From assembly GCF_010548275.1 (NCBI RefSeq), contig NZ_JAAGLT010000012.1, forward strand, positions 161,023 to 225,022: a DNA stretch of 64,000 bases, read 5' to 3'. This document shows positions 24,030 to 33,400 of the stretch, in pieces. Both the position numbers and the translations under genes were made by a program. Each line of letters begins with the position of its first letter. Within the stretch, counting starts at the first letter, position 1. Under the pieces are notes generated by a model. That model was not told where the DNA came from, ran no database searches, and was given only the letters and a program-made list of their open reading frames with translations. The stretch is from Streptomyces sp. SID12488 (lineage in GTDB: Bacteria; Actinomycetota; Actinomycetes; Streptomycetales; Streptomycetaceae).

Positions 24030-25049
24030 CTACGTCGCACTACGCTCACTGACCTCCCGCAAGCCCTGTTCCATCACCTGCGCGGGCCGCCCGTCGACCA
24101 ACAACTCCCGCCAGTGCTCCCGGCTCCAGTCGGCCGGCGCGCTCCCCCCGGTGAACTCCTCCACGAGCGCCACGAACCGTGCCGGATCACTGTGGAACGG
24201 AAAATGCCCCGCCCCCTCGAAAATCTCCAGCCGGCTCCCCGGCATCGCCTCGTGCGCCCCGTACGCGTGCCGCACCGGCACCACGCTGTCCCGGTCGCCC
24301 CACAGCAGCATCGTCGGCATGCCCTCGGTGAGATAGCACCGGTCGAGCATCGTCACGACCTGCCCGCGCCAGTCGACCACCGCACGCAACGTACGGATGA
24401 AGGCGTTGCGCGAGGTCTCGTCGGGCAACGCGTCCACGAGAGTCAGCAACTCGGGCGCGTCCCGGCCCAGATCCGTGTCCAGAAGCTTCATCAACCCTAC
24501 GACGAGCCCCACTTGGAGCCGCATCCCGGGCAACCGCAGAGCGGAGAGCGCGAGATGGGCGCCGGGCAGCGAGACCGCCCGCAGGACCGGGTTGACCTCG
24601 CGGCCCACACCGCCCGCGCTGACCAGGATGAGCCGCTCGGTGCGCTCGGGGAACTGGTAGGCGAACTGCATGGCCACCCCGCCGCCGAGGGAGTGTCCGA
24701 CGAGTGTCGCGGACTCGATGCCGAGCGTGGTGAGCAGATCGCGCACACCGTTGGCGTAGGCGGCCACCGAGTAGTCGGCGCGGGGCTTGTCGGAGGCGCC
24801 GTGGCCGAGCAGGTCGGGGGCGATCACGGTGTGGCTGCGGGCGAGGTCGGGGATCAGCTCCGCCCAGGTCGCCGAGGAGTCCCCGATACCGTGGATCAGG
24901 ACGAGGGCGGGGCCCTCGCCGGCCATACGGAAGGCCCGGCGGTACCCGTGCACGACGCGGTACCGCAGTTCCAGTTCGTCGTCGCCGACCGGTCGCAGCC
25001 GTACGGCGCGTGCCGGTCCGTGACGCGGGATGTCCGTCACACCGCTCAC
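24030..25049 (-). CDS. alpha/beta hydrolase
   Basis: A 339-residue single-domain alpha/beta hydrolase. Oxyanion region 'LVLIHGIGDSSATW', nucleophile elbow 'LVGHSLGGGVAMQFA', catalytic Asp in 'LLWGDRDSVVPV' and His in 'FEGAGHFPFHSDP' are all in order. A helical cap is expected between about residues 155 and 240. There is no signal peptide, so it is cytosolic. The family includes lactonases, esterases, epoxide hydrolases and C-C hydrolases, and the sequence alone does not identify the substrate. It is transcribed alone, convergent with the 7-TM gene. Confidence 0.85.
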   Translation of the reverse strand: MSGVTDIPRHGPARAVRLRPVGDDELELRYRVVHGYRRAFRMAGEGPALVLIHGIGDSSATWAELIPDLARSHTVIAPDLLGHGASDKPRADYSVAAYANGVRDLLTTLGIESATLVGHSLGGGVAMQFAYQFPERTERLILVSAGGVGREVNPVLRAVSLPGAHLALSALRLPGMRLQVGLVVGLMKLLDTDLGRDAPELLTLVDALPDETSRNAFIRTLRAVVDWRGQVVTMLDRCYLTEGMPTMLLWGDRDSVVPVRHAYGAHEAMPGSRLEIFEGAGHFPFHSDPARFVALVEEFTGGSAPADWSREHWRELLVDGRPAQVMEQGLREVSERSAT

Positions 25050-25255
25050 CTCCCCGCTTCCAGTGCCCTGGACTCCTTGCCGAAAATCCTTTCCCTTCAG
25101 CGTAGAACCCCATTCTCACCAGGCGTTTCGAGGAGGTTTCGCCTCCGCTAACCGAGCGAACCGACCTGTGCGGAAGCGGGATTGTCAGTGGCGGGCGGCA
25201 AGCTGGGAGGTGCAGGGATGAGCAGAGATGACGCCGACATGGGGAGAGCCGTCCG

Positions 25256-25483
25256 ATGCCGACCGCCGTACTGACCGACCGTGAGCGCACCGCCGTACAG
25301 GCCTACTTGCGGCTGCTGCACACCGTCCGCGCAGCCTTCGACGTACCGCCGGGGAGCCACCGGCCCCCCGTCGTGCCGCCCGCCGTTCTCGCGGAGGCGG
25401 AGGCGGCCCTGGCGGAGGCGGGTCTGACGGGCAACGAGGAGAGGTTCTTCCGGTTGCTCAGACAGGCTGGTGCGGCACACTGA
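25256..25483 (+). CDS. small hypothetical protein
   Basis: A 75-residue frame, ATG at 25256 with a GGGGAG site about 9 nt upstream. Two predicted helices flank a Pro-rich turn ('PPGSHRPPVVPPAVLAEAEA'). No cysteines or known motif. It overlaps the tail of the phosphopantetheinyl transferase gene by 26 nt, tail to tail. Codon use and the ribosome site favour a real gene, but the function is unknown. Confidence 0.55.
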   Translation: MPTAVLTDRERTAVQAYLRLLHTVRAAFDVPPGSHRPPVVPPAVLAEAEAALAEAGLTGNEERFFRLLRQAGAAH

Positions 25484-26186
25484 CCGCCGTCGCCAGCAGC
25501 CCCTGCCGCACGGTCCAGCGTCCGTCGAAGTGACCGAGTTCCCGGCCGTCGACGATCGGTCCGGGCACCAGCAGCCGGGCCCGGAAGGTGCCGTACGGGT
25601 GCGAGCCGGAGGCGGCCGTGAACTCGATGTCGGCCTCGCTGAAGTCCAGCCACCTGCCGGTGAGCGGGAACCACGCCTTGTAGACCGCCTCCTTGGCGCT
25701 GAACAGCAACCGGTCCCAGTGCACGCGGTTTCCGTGCGCGCCGGGGCCGTCCGCCGTCAGCGCGCGCAGGTGCGCCACTTCCGTGGGCAGGGCCACGGAG
25801 TCGAGGACGCCTTCGGGCAGCGGCTGGTGGGGTTCGGCGTCGATGCCGACGGAGGCCAGGTCGGTGGCGCGGACCAGTGCGGCGGCGCAGTAGCCCTCGC
25901 AGTGCGTCATGCTGCCGACCAGGCCGGCCGGCCACTGCGGGGCGCCCCGCTCACCGGGCAGTACGGGCTGCGGCGGCACGCCGAGCTTCTCCATGGCCCG
26001 GCGTGCACACGCGCGGACGAGGGTGAACTCGCGGACGCGCTTGGGCACCGCCCGCGCTACGAGCGCCGCTTCCTCGGGGTACAGCGTCGCGCCCCCGGGC
26101 CCACCGGCGCCGTACGCGCCGTCGATTGTCTCGTCACCGTACGTTTCCACGGCCACCACCGTGGCCGGAAGCAGCTCCTCGATCAT
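25458..26186 (-). CDS. Sfp/EntD-type 4'-phosphopantetheinyl transferase
   Basis: A 242-residue enzyme that moves phosphopantetheine from CoA onto a serine of carrier proteins in polyketide, non-ribosomal peptide or fatty-acid synthases. Family motifs are complete: 'VGSMTHCEGY' at about 90-99, Mg-binding 'VGIDAE' at about 113-118, and 'LLFSAKEAVYKAW' at about 160-172. From memory it corresponds to SCO6673, one of the three PPTases of S. coelicolor. It lies downstream of the metallophosphoesterase gene and overlaps it by 53 nt, so the two are co-translated. No synthase cluster is in the window, so it is probably a general, free-standing PPTase. Confidence 0.93.
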   Translation of the reverse strand: MIEELLPATVVAVETYGDETIDGAYGAGGPGGATLYPEEAALVARAVPKRVREFTLVRACARRAMEKLGVPPQPVLPGERGAPQWPAGLVGSMTHCEGYCAAALVRATDLASVGIDAEPHQPLPEGVLDSVALPTEVAHLRALTADGPGAHGNRVHWDRLLFSAKEAVYKAWFPLTGRWLDFSEADIEFTAASGSHPYGTFRARLLVPGPIVDGRELGHFDGRWTVRQGLLATAVSVPHQPV

Positions 26187-27042
26187 CGGATCCGACCTCC
26201 ATCGGCAGTATGCGGCGCAGCCTTCCCGGGTCTCCCGGGCGCTTCTGCCATTCGCGGGGGTAGCCCACTGACACTTCTTCGAAGCGGACGCCCTCGTGCC
26301 AGGTGGTCCGAGGGATGTGCAGATGGCCGTAGACCATGGTCGCGACGCGGAACCGGCGGTGCCAGTCGGCGGTCAGCGTGGTGCCACACCACATCGCGAA
26401 CTCGGGGTGCCACAGCACGTCCGTCGGATGCCGGTCCAGCGGATAGTGGTTGACGAGCACCGTCGGCAGGCCCTCGGGCAGCTCGGCGAGCCGCCGCTCG
26501 GTCTGGGCCACCCGGGCCCGGCACCAGGCCTCACGGGTCGGATAGGGGTCGGGGTGCAGGAGGTACTCGTCGGTGCAGACGATGCCCGTGCTCTCCGCGT
26601 ACGCGAGCCCCTCCTCCTTGGTCGCGCAGCCCCGCGGCAGGAAGGAGTAGTCGTAGAGGAGGAAGAGCGGCGCGACGGCGACGGGGCCGCCGGGGCCCTC
26701 CCACACGGGGTACGGGTCCTCGGGCGTCGTCACACCCAGCTCACGGCACAGGTCGACCAGGTGTTCGTAGCGGGCGACTCCACGCAGGGTGACCGGGTCC
26801 TTGGGGTGGGTCCACAGCTCGTGGTTGCCGGGTGCCCAGATCACCTTGCGGAACCGGCCGGCAAGGGTTTCGAGGACCCAGCGGATGTCGGCCACCGACT
26901 CCGACACGTCGCCGGCGACCAGCAGCCAGTCGTCGTCCGTCTCCGGGTGCATCTGTTCGACCAGGGTGCGGTTCTCCGCGTAGCCGATGTGCAGATCACT
27001 GATCGCCAGCAGCTGTCCGGCACCGCCGGCAGTCGTCTCCAA
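26134..27042 (-). CDS. calcineurin-like metallophosphoesterase coupled to the PPTase gene
   Basis: A 302-residue two-metal phosphoesterase. The motif order is complete: 'LLAISDLHIGYAENR' (DxH), 'LLVAGDVSES' (GD), 'WAPGNHELW' (GNHE), 'VLVNHYPLD' (H) and 'VYGHLHIPR' (GHxH). The start is uncertain; TTG at 27042 is chosen because GGGGAAGGGG lies 5 nt before it, and upstream GTG or longer starts lack such a site. The substrate is unknown. The 53-nt overlap with the PPTase gene suggests a linked role, for example in CoA or phosphopantetheine turnover, which is inference. Confidence 0.85.
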   Translation of the reverse strand: METTAGGAGQLLAISDLHIGYAENRTLVEQMHPETDDDWLLVAGDVSESVADIRWVLETLAGRFRKVIWAPGNHELWTHPKDPVTLRGVARYEHLVDLCRELGVTTPEDPYPVWEGPGGPVAVAPLFLLYDYSFLPRGCATKEEGLAYAESTGIVCTDEYLLHPDPYPTREAWCRARVAQTERRLAELPEGLPTVLVNHYPLDRHPTDVLWHPEFAMWCGTTLTADWHRRFRVATMVYGHLHIPRTTWHEGVRFEEVSVGYPREWQKRPGDPGRLRRILPMEVGSDDRGAASGHGGGRGNVR

Positions 27043-27407
27043 CCCAGCCCCTTCCCCATCCGAACTCCGCCCCCGCGGGCGCACGTTCGGATCCACAAGA
27101 ACACATCCCCGACAGCCGGACAAGTACGGCTTGCCGCCCTCCGGACAGCCTCTCCGCGCAGCTCACCGGGCGGGCCGAAGATCATTACAGGTGACCACTG
27201 GTGGTGCACAAGGGAACACACGGGGTACTGCTGACGATTCCGTAACACGCGCGTAGCAGTAACAGGGTCTGCGGAGCCTTATGATCGCCTCAACACTTCC
27301 GCCAAAAACCCGGTTCGCACCCGGGTGGCTTGTGGTGTTCCCAACTCTCCCCTGGCCGGGCTCGGCCCTGTTTTGCCGTGCCCGTGAACCTTGAAAGGTG
27401 GCCCTGC
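27043..27407. other. 365-nt divergent intergenic region
   Basis: It holds the promoters of the metallophosphoesterase gene (-) and the ATP-grasp gene (+). An imperfect palindrome ACCACTGGTGGT lies at about 27195-27206. I see no gene or convincing -35/-10 pair. Confidence 0.5.
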
Positions 27408-28565
27408 ATGGTCTCTCGCGTACGCGTCTGGCTCAACCGCACGTACGCGGAGAACGTGTTCTTCATGGAACAGCTGCGGAGAAATCCCAGCGACCGCGCG
27501 GTCGAGATCCACGCCACCCACGGGGACGCCGACTCCCCCGTCCTGGCCGCCGCCGACACCGCCGCCATGGAGCCCGAGGGCCTGTCCCCCGCCGCGTACG
27601 TGGAGTACGCGCTCGACCAGTGCGACCGCCGCGAGATCGACGTGTTCGTGCCGCGTCTGCACCAGGACGCGATCGTCGACCACCGCGCGGACTTCGAGGC
27701 CGTGGGTACCAAGCTGCTCGCGCCGACGCCCGAGGCGGTGGCCGTCTTCCAGGACAAGGCGACCGCGTACCAGGCCGTCGAGGCGGTCGGTGTTCCGACG
27801 CCGCCGTGGTGGCGGGTGCGCAGCGCCGACGAACTCATCGTCGCCGTCGAGCAGTTGGAGGCCGACGGTCACAAGGCGTGCTTCAAGCCGGCGGCGGGCG
27901 CGGGCGGGGTGGGCTTCCGTGTGATCACGCGCGCTCCCTTCTCGATGTCGCACCTCAACGGATTCCCCAGCCCCTACGTCCAGTTGGACATGGTCCTCGA
28001 CGTGCTGCGGAACACCGACGAGGACGTCGACTGGCTGGTGATGCCCCGTCTGGAGCAGCCGGAGGTGTCGGTGGACTGCCTCACCGGCCCCGACTCGCGC
28101 ATCCGGATGGCGATCGGCCGCACCAAGAACGGCCGGCGGCGCGGCTTCACCCTCGACGAGGCCTGGCTGCAGCCCGCGCGGCTCATCGCCGAGGGCTTCG
28201 GTCTGCACCACCTGAGCAACATCCAGTTCCGGATGTACGAGGGCCGGCCCGTCCTGATGGACGTCAACACGCGTCCGGCCGGCGGCCTGCATCAGCTCCA
28301 GCTGTGCGGTATCAACGCCCCCTGGGCCGCAGTGCAGTTGGCGCTCGGCGAGGACCCGGGCGACCTGGTTCCGCCGTTCCTCGGCCAGGACTACGCGGTG
28401 ATCTCCGCACCGCGCCCGGTGCGCGCGGTGTCGGCACACGCGGACGAGGCCCCGGCGCACACCTCCACGCTGCCCGCCGTACCGGCACCGGCAGCCGTCG
28501 AGGAGTCGGTCACGGCAACGGCGGCGGAGGCATCCGCGGGAGCCCCGGCGGCGGCCACCGCGTAA
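27408..28565 (+). CDS. stand-alone ATP-grasp enzyme with Ala/Pro-rich tail
   Basis: A 385-residue protein; ATG 27408 follows AAAGGTGG by 8 nt. ATP-grasp features are visible: an N-terminal pre-ATP domain, 'FQDKATAYQAVEAVGVPTPP' (start of the nucleotide fold), 'GHKACFKPAAGAGGVGFRVI' (Lys and Gly-rich loop), and metal/ATP residues in 'PVLMDVNTRPAGGLHQLQL'. ATP-grasp ligases join a carboxylate to an amine or thiol through an acyl-phosphate. Residues from about 330 are a disordered Ala/Pro/Val/Glu tail. The enzyme has no neighbouring pathway genes and resembles carbamoyl-phosphate-synthase-like orphan ATP-grasp proteins of actinobacteria; the substrate is unknown. Confidence 0.82.
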   Translation: MVSRVRVWLNRTYAENVFFMEQLRRNPSDRAVEIHATHGDADSPVLAAADTAAMEPEGLSPAAYVEYALDQCDRREIDVFVPRLHQDAIVDHRADFEAVGTKLLAPTPEAVAVFQDKATAYQAVEAVGVPTPPWWRVRSADELIVAVEQLEADGHKACFKPAAGAGGVGFRVITRAPFSMSHLNGFPSPYVQLDMVLDVLRNTDEDVDWLVMPRLEQPEVSVDCLTGPDSRIRMAIGRTKNGRRRGFTLDEAWLQPARLIAEGFGLHHLSNIQFRMYEGRPVLMDVNTRPAGGLHQLQLCGINAPWAAVQLALGEDPGDLVPPFLGQDYAVISAPRPVRAVSAHADEAPAHTSTLPAVPAPAAVEESVTATAAEASAGAPAAATA

Positions 28566-28604
28566 AGAGCCCTTCCCTCACTCCTCCTGCCAGACGTATT
28601 CACA

Positions 28605-28619
28605 TCGGTCTGGACCAAT
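28605..28619. promoter_or_regulatory. DasR-like operator (dre), distal copy
   Basis: TCGGTCTGGACCAAT: core GGTCTGGACC matches the DasR consensus (A/C)TGGTCTAGACCA(G/C)T family of sites with one or two changes. It lies 26 nt from the second copy, upstream of the -35. Confidence 0.75.
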
Positions 28620-28633
28620 CGGCGCTGTGCACC

Positions 28634-28660
28634 TTGACAGCCCGACTGGTCCAGACCAAC
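28634..28660 (+). promoter_or_regulatory. chitinase promoter overlapped by a DasR-like operator
   Basis: A -35-like TTGACA (28634-28639) is followed by ACTGGTCCAGACCAAC (28645-28660), a near-consensus dre site lying between -35 and the expected -10. DasR, the GntR-type GlcNAc regulator, represses chitinase genes from such sites in Streptomyces. Confidence 0.85.
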
Positions 28661-28734
28661 TTTGTTGCGCACCCCTCTGCACCTCCGTGCATCTCTGCAC
28701 TCCCGGGAAACCCCCATCACTTCAGGGAGATCGC

Positions 28735-30408
28735 GTGCGCTTCACACTCACCGGACACCGGCTGCTCGCCCTGCTCGGCTCCGCCACCCTGGCCCTGGCC
28801 GGGGCGGTCGCCCTGCCCGGCACGGCCCAGGCGGCCAACATCCTGTCCAACCCCGGCTTCGAATCGGGCTCCCTCTCCCCCTGGACCTGTACCGGCAACC
28901 TCGGCCAAATCGTCTCCTCCCCCGTCCACGGCGGCACCAAGTCCCTTGCGGGGGCGGCCAGTTCGAGCGACAACGCCAAGTGCTCCCAGACCATCACCGT
29001 CCGTGCGAACACCGCCTACACGCTCAGCGGCTGGGTGCGCGGCTCGTACGTCTACCTGGGCGTCGACGGCGGCCCCTCGACCTGGACGACGTCCCCCTCG
29101 GCGTACGCCCAGCTGTCCGTCCCCTTCACCACCGGCGCCGCGCAGACCACCGCCACGGTCTACACCCACGGCTGGTACGGCCAGGGCACCTACCAGGCCG
29201 ACGACATCAGCCTGGACGGCCCGGGCGGTGGCGGCTCCGACACCCAGGCGCCCACCACGCCCGGCACACTCCGCTCCACGGCCAAGACCTCCTCGACGGT
29301 CTCCCTGACCTGGAACGCCTCCTCCGACAACGTCGGCGTCACGGCGTACGACGTCTACCGGGGCGCCAGCCAGGTGCTGAGCGTCTCCGGTACGTCGGCC
29401 ACGGTGAGCGGACTGGCGCCGAGCACCGCGTACTCCTTCTCGGTGAAGGCGCGGGACGCGGCGGGCAACGTGTCGGCGGCCTCCAACTCCGTCAGCGTCA
29501 CGACGGACGCGGGTGGTGGCACAACCGGCTTCAAGCAGGCGGCGCCCTATCTCTACCTCGGCTGGGGCGACCCGCCGAGCGCGACCTCGGTGATGAGCGC
29601 GACGGGCGTCAAGTGGTTCACGATGGCGTTCGTCCTGTCCTCCGGCGGCTGCAACCCGGCCTGGGACGGCACCCGCGCGCTGACCGGCGGCAACGACCAG
29701 AGCGTCATCAACTCCATCCGGGCGGCAGGTGGTGACATCGTCCCGTCGATCGGCGGCTGGAGCGGCAACAAGCTGGGCCCGAACTGCTCGACGCCAGAGG
29801 CACTCGCGGGCGCCTACCAGAAAGTGATCGACGCGTACGGGCTCAAGGCGATCGACGTCGACATCGAGAACTCGGACGAGTTCGAGAACGAGGTCGTGCA
29901 GGACCGCATCCTGGGCGCCCTGAAGATCGTCAAGGCGAACAACCCGGGCCTGCGCACGATCCTGACCTTCGGTACGTCGACCACCGGACCGACCTACTGG
30001 GGCAACCGCCTCATCGAGCGCGCCTCGGCCCTCGGCGCCAACATCGACGTGTTCACGATCATGCCGTTCGACTTCGGCGGCGGCGCCGACATGTACACCA
30101 GCACGGTGAACGCCACGGAGGGGCTGAAGACGAAACTGCGGTCGACGTTCGGCTGGGACGACGCCACGGCGTACGCCCACATCGGCATCTCCGGTATGAA
30201 CGGCCTGTCCGACCAGCAGGAGCTGACGAGTCCGACGACCTGGACACAGATCCGCGACTGGTCCAACTCCCACCACATCGCCCGCCTCGCCTACTGGGCG
30301 GTCAACCGTGACCGGCCCTGCCCCGGCGGCGGAGTGGTCAGCAACTGCTCGGGCATCAGCCAGAGCTCCTGGCAGTTCACCTCGATCACGGCCGGCTTCA
30401 CGGGCTGA
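28735..30408 (+). CDS. secreted GH18 chitinase with carbohydrate-binding and FnIII domains
   Basis: A 557-residue exochitinase/endochitinase-type protein. GTG 28735 is preceded by GGGAG. A Sec signal ends at about 'GTAQA-AN' (residue 33). An N-terminal carbohydrate-binding module ('NILSNPGFESGSLSPW', about 35-165) is followed by a fibronectin III domain ('APTTPGTLRSTAKTSSTVSL', about 172-260) and a GH18 barrel. The catalytic motif 'IDVDIEN' gives Asp374, Asp376 and the acid Glu378, and 'PYLYLGWGDPP' is the usual first strand. It degrades chitin outside the cell to (GlcNAc)n. Two DasR-like sites cover the promoter, so it should be induced by chitin-derived amino sugars. Confidence 0.95.
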   Translation: MRFTLTGHRLLALLGSATLALAGAVALPGTAQAANILSNPGFESGSLSPWTCTGNLGQIVSSPVHGGTKSLAGAASSSDNAKCSQTITVRANTAYTLSGWVRGSYVYLGVDGGPSTWTTSPSAYAQLSVPFTTGAAQTTATVYTHGWYGQGTYQADDISLDGPGGGGSDTQAPTTPGTLRSTAKTSSTVSLTWNASSDNVGVTAYDVYRGASQVLSVSGTSATVSGLAPSTAYSFSVKARDAAGNVSAASNSVSVTTDAGGGTTGFKQAAPYLYLGWGDPPSATSVMSATGVKWFTMAFVLSSGGCNPAWDGTRALTGGNDQSVINSIRAAGGDIVPSIGGWSGNKLGPNCSTPEALAGAYQKVIDAYGLKAIDVDIENSDEFENEVVQDRILGALKIVKANNPGLRTILTFGTSTTGPTYWGNRLIERASALGANIDVFTIMPFDFGGGADMYTSTVNATEGLKTKLRSTFGWDDATAYAHIGISGMNGLSDQQELTSPTTWTQIRDWSNSHHIARLAYWAVNRDRPCPGGGVVSNCSGISQSSWQFTSITAGFTG

Positions 30409-30416
30409 CCGGCAGC

Positions 30417-30452
30417 GTGACGGGGCCCGGCCGACCGGCCGGGCCCCGTCAC
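30417..30452. terminator. perfect 16-bp stem terminator
   Basis: GTGACGGGGCCCGGCC (30417-30432), loop GACC, GGCCGGGCCCCGTCAC (30437-30452), located 8 nt after the chitinase stop and before the convergent mannosidase gene. It probably serves both directions. Confidence 0.9.
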
Positions 30453-30470
30453 CATTCGTGCACCAATCCG

Positions 30471-33400
30471 TCAGCCGCGCGTCAGCCGCAACGTCTGCAC
30501 CTCGAACGGCCGCAGCGTCACCGGCACCGAGTCACCATCCGTCTGCGCCTCGGACAGCGGACGCTCCAGCAGGTCGGTGATCTTCGCGCCCGCCAGCGGG
30601 AACCCGGTGCACAGCGCACCTTCCGCACGGCCGCCGCGCGACTCGTAGAGGCGGACGACGACATCGCCGGACGCGTCGTCGGCGAGCTTCACCGCCTCGA
30701 TCGTCACACCGTCGCCGTCCGCCCACACGACCGGCTCCGGGGCGCCCGCGGCGTCCGCGACACGCAGCGGCAGGTTGAGGGAGTAGCCCTCGGCGACCGC
30801 GTCCTCGATGCTCGCGCCGGGCAGCAGCGAGTACGTGAAGCGGTGTTTGCCCTGGTCGGCGCCGGGGTCGGGGATGCGCGGGGCGCGCACCAGCGACAGG
30901 CGGACCGTGGTCGTCGTACCGCCGTCCTCGCGGACCGTGCGGGAGACGTCGTGGCCGTACGTCGAGTCGTTGATGACGGCGACGCCGTAGCCGGGCTCGG
31001 CGATGTGGACCCAGCGGTGGCCGGAGACCTCGAAGCGGGCCGACTCCCAGGTGGTGTTGGTGTGTGTGGGCCGCTGGACGTGGCCGAACTGGATCTCCGC
31101 GCTGGAGTGGGCCGCGCGGACGTCCACCGGGAAGGCCGCCTTGAGGATCTTCTCGGCCTCGTGCCAGTCGATCTCCGTCTCAAAGTCGATCCGGGGGCTG
31201 CCGGCCCGGACGGTGATCGTCTGGACGATCTTCGAGCCCTTGCCGAAGTCGCGCTCCACGCGGATGGCGCCGAGGAGCGGGTCCTCGTCGGTCACTGTGA
31301 CGGAGGACGTCTCCAGCAGGTCCGTGTAGCGGTTCTGGTAGTGCTTGTCGATGTCCCAGGCGTCCCAGTAGTTCGGGAGGTCGGTGTGCAGGCGCAGCAA
31401 GTTGCCCTTGTCGGCGAGGACTTCACGGTTCGCCTTGAGGTCGCGGACCGAGGCCAGCGTGCCGTCCGCCGCCAACTCCACCCGTACGAGGCCGTTGTCG
31501 AGGACCCGCCCCTCGGTCACCGTCACCGGCTGCGGGGGTTCCGCGACGGCCAGCGGGGCGCTGCCGTTCGCCGCGACCTCCACGTACATGGGGACGCCCG
31601 TCGAGGTGCGGACCACCTCGGACCGGTCGTACGGGCTGGTGTTGAAGGCGCGGGACTCGCCGCCGCCGAGCGCGGCCACGGCCTCGGCGGTGATCGCCTC
31701 CAACTCCTCGGCCACGCGCGCGTATTCGGCCTCCGCCTCGCGGTGCACCCAGGCGATGGACGAGCCCGGGAGGATGTCGTGGAACTGGTGGAGCAGGACC
31801 GTCTTCCACAGGCGGTCCAGGTGCTCGTACGGGTACGCGTAGCCCGGCGCGTGCAGCGCGGCCGTCGTCGCCCACAACTCGGCCTCGCGCAGCTTGTGTT
31901 CGCTGCGCCGGTTGCCCTGCTTGGTGCGGGCCTGGGAGGTGTACGTGGCCCTGTGCAGCTCCAGGTACAGCTCGCCGACCCAGACCGGGGCGTCGGGGTA
32001 CTCCTCGCGGGCCTTGGCGAAGAACGCGTCGGGGTGCTCGATCTCGACGGTCGCCGAGCCTTCCAGGTCGGCGAGCCTGCGCGCCCGTTCCATGATCTCG
32101 CGGGTGGGGCCGCCGCCGCCGTCGCCCCAGCCGAAGGGGGCCAGCGAACGCGACGCGACGCCCTTCTCCTGGTAGTTGCGTGACGCGCGGGACATCTCCT
32201 CGCCGCTGAACCGGGCGTTGTAGGTGTCGACGGGCGGGAAGTGCGTGAAGATGCGGGTGCCGTCGATGCCCTCCCACCAGAAGGTGTGGTGGGGGAACTT
32301 GTTGGTCTGGTTCCAGGAGATCTTCTGGGTGAGGAACCAGTCGTTGCCGGCGAGCTTGGCCAGCTGCGGGTAGGCCGCGGTGTAGCCGAAGGAGTCCGGC
32401 AGCCACACACCCTTGGTCTCGACGCCGAAGTGCTCGATGAAGAACCGCTTGCCGTGGATGAGCTGGCGGGCCATCGCCTCGCCGCCGGGCAGGTTGCCGT
32501 CGGCCTCGACCCACATGCCGCCGACCGGCGCCCACTGGCCCTTCTTCACCGACTCCTGGATGCGGGACCACACCTTGGGGTAGTTGTCGCGCACCCACTC
32601 GTACTGCTGGGCCTGCGAGCAGGCGAAGATGAAGTCCTCGTACTCGTCGGCCAGCGAGGTGACGTTGGAGAAGGTGCGGGACGTCTTGCGCTTGGTCTCG
32701 CGGATCGGCCACAGCCACGCCGAGTCGATGTGCGCGTGGCCGACACCCGAGATCTTGTGGGCGCTGGCGTTGGCGGGCTTGGCCAGCGTGGGGGCCAGGG
32801 CCGCTCGTACGGCCGCCGCCGAACCGGCCACGTCGTCCAGGTCGAGGAGGTCGAGCGCACGGTCCAGGGCATGCGCGATCTCATGGCGGCGCGGGTCGTG
32901 CTCGCCGAGCTCCAGCATCAGCTCGCGCAGCACCTGGACGTCGAGGTCGAGGTGGAAGACCTCCTCGTCGAGGATGGCGAGGTCGGCGCGCTGGAAGGTG
33001 TAGATCGGCTTGTCGCCGGCGGTGAGGATGTCACCCATGGGGGTGATCTTGGAGAAGTTGTCGGCGAGGATGTCCGGGTTGGAGGCCGCCTCGACGAGGT
33101 AGTCGATCTCCTCGCCGCCCGTGGCCGGGTTGGCGACCGGCACGTACTGGTTGAGCGGGTTGACCGCCTTCAGCGGGGTGCCGTCGGTGAGGTGGACCAG
33201 GGCCTCGGCCTGGTTGCCGGGCCAGTCGCCGACGAAGCCGAGGTCGATGACGGCCTCGACGCGCCGACCCGCCCACTCCTCGGGCACCCGGCCGCGCATC
33301 CGGAACCAGGTGGTGCCCCAGGGCGGGCCCCAGAGGGTGTCCATGGCGAAGGGCGCGTACTTCGCCCCGGCCGCCTCCTCGAAGGAGACCGGCTCGCCCG

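Noticed and set aside
25256..28565. Secondary-metabolite cluster suggested by PPTase plus ATP-grasp
   Set aside because: No synthase, carrier protein, tailoring or transport genes lie nearby; the PPTase looks like a general housekeeping one.
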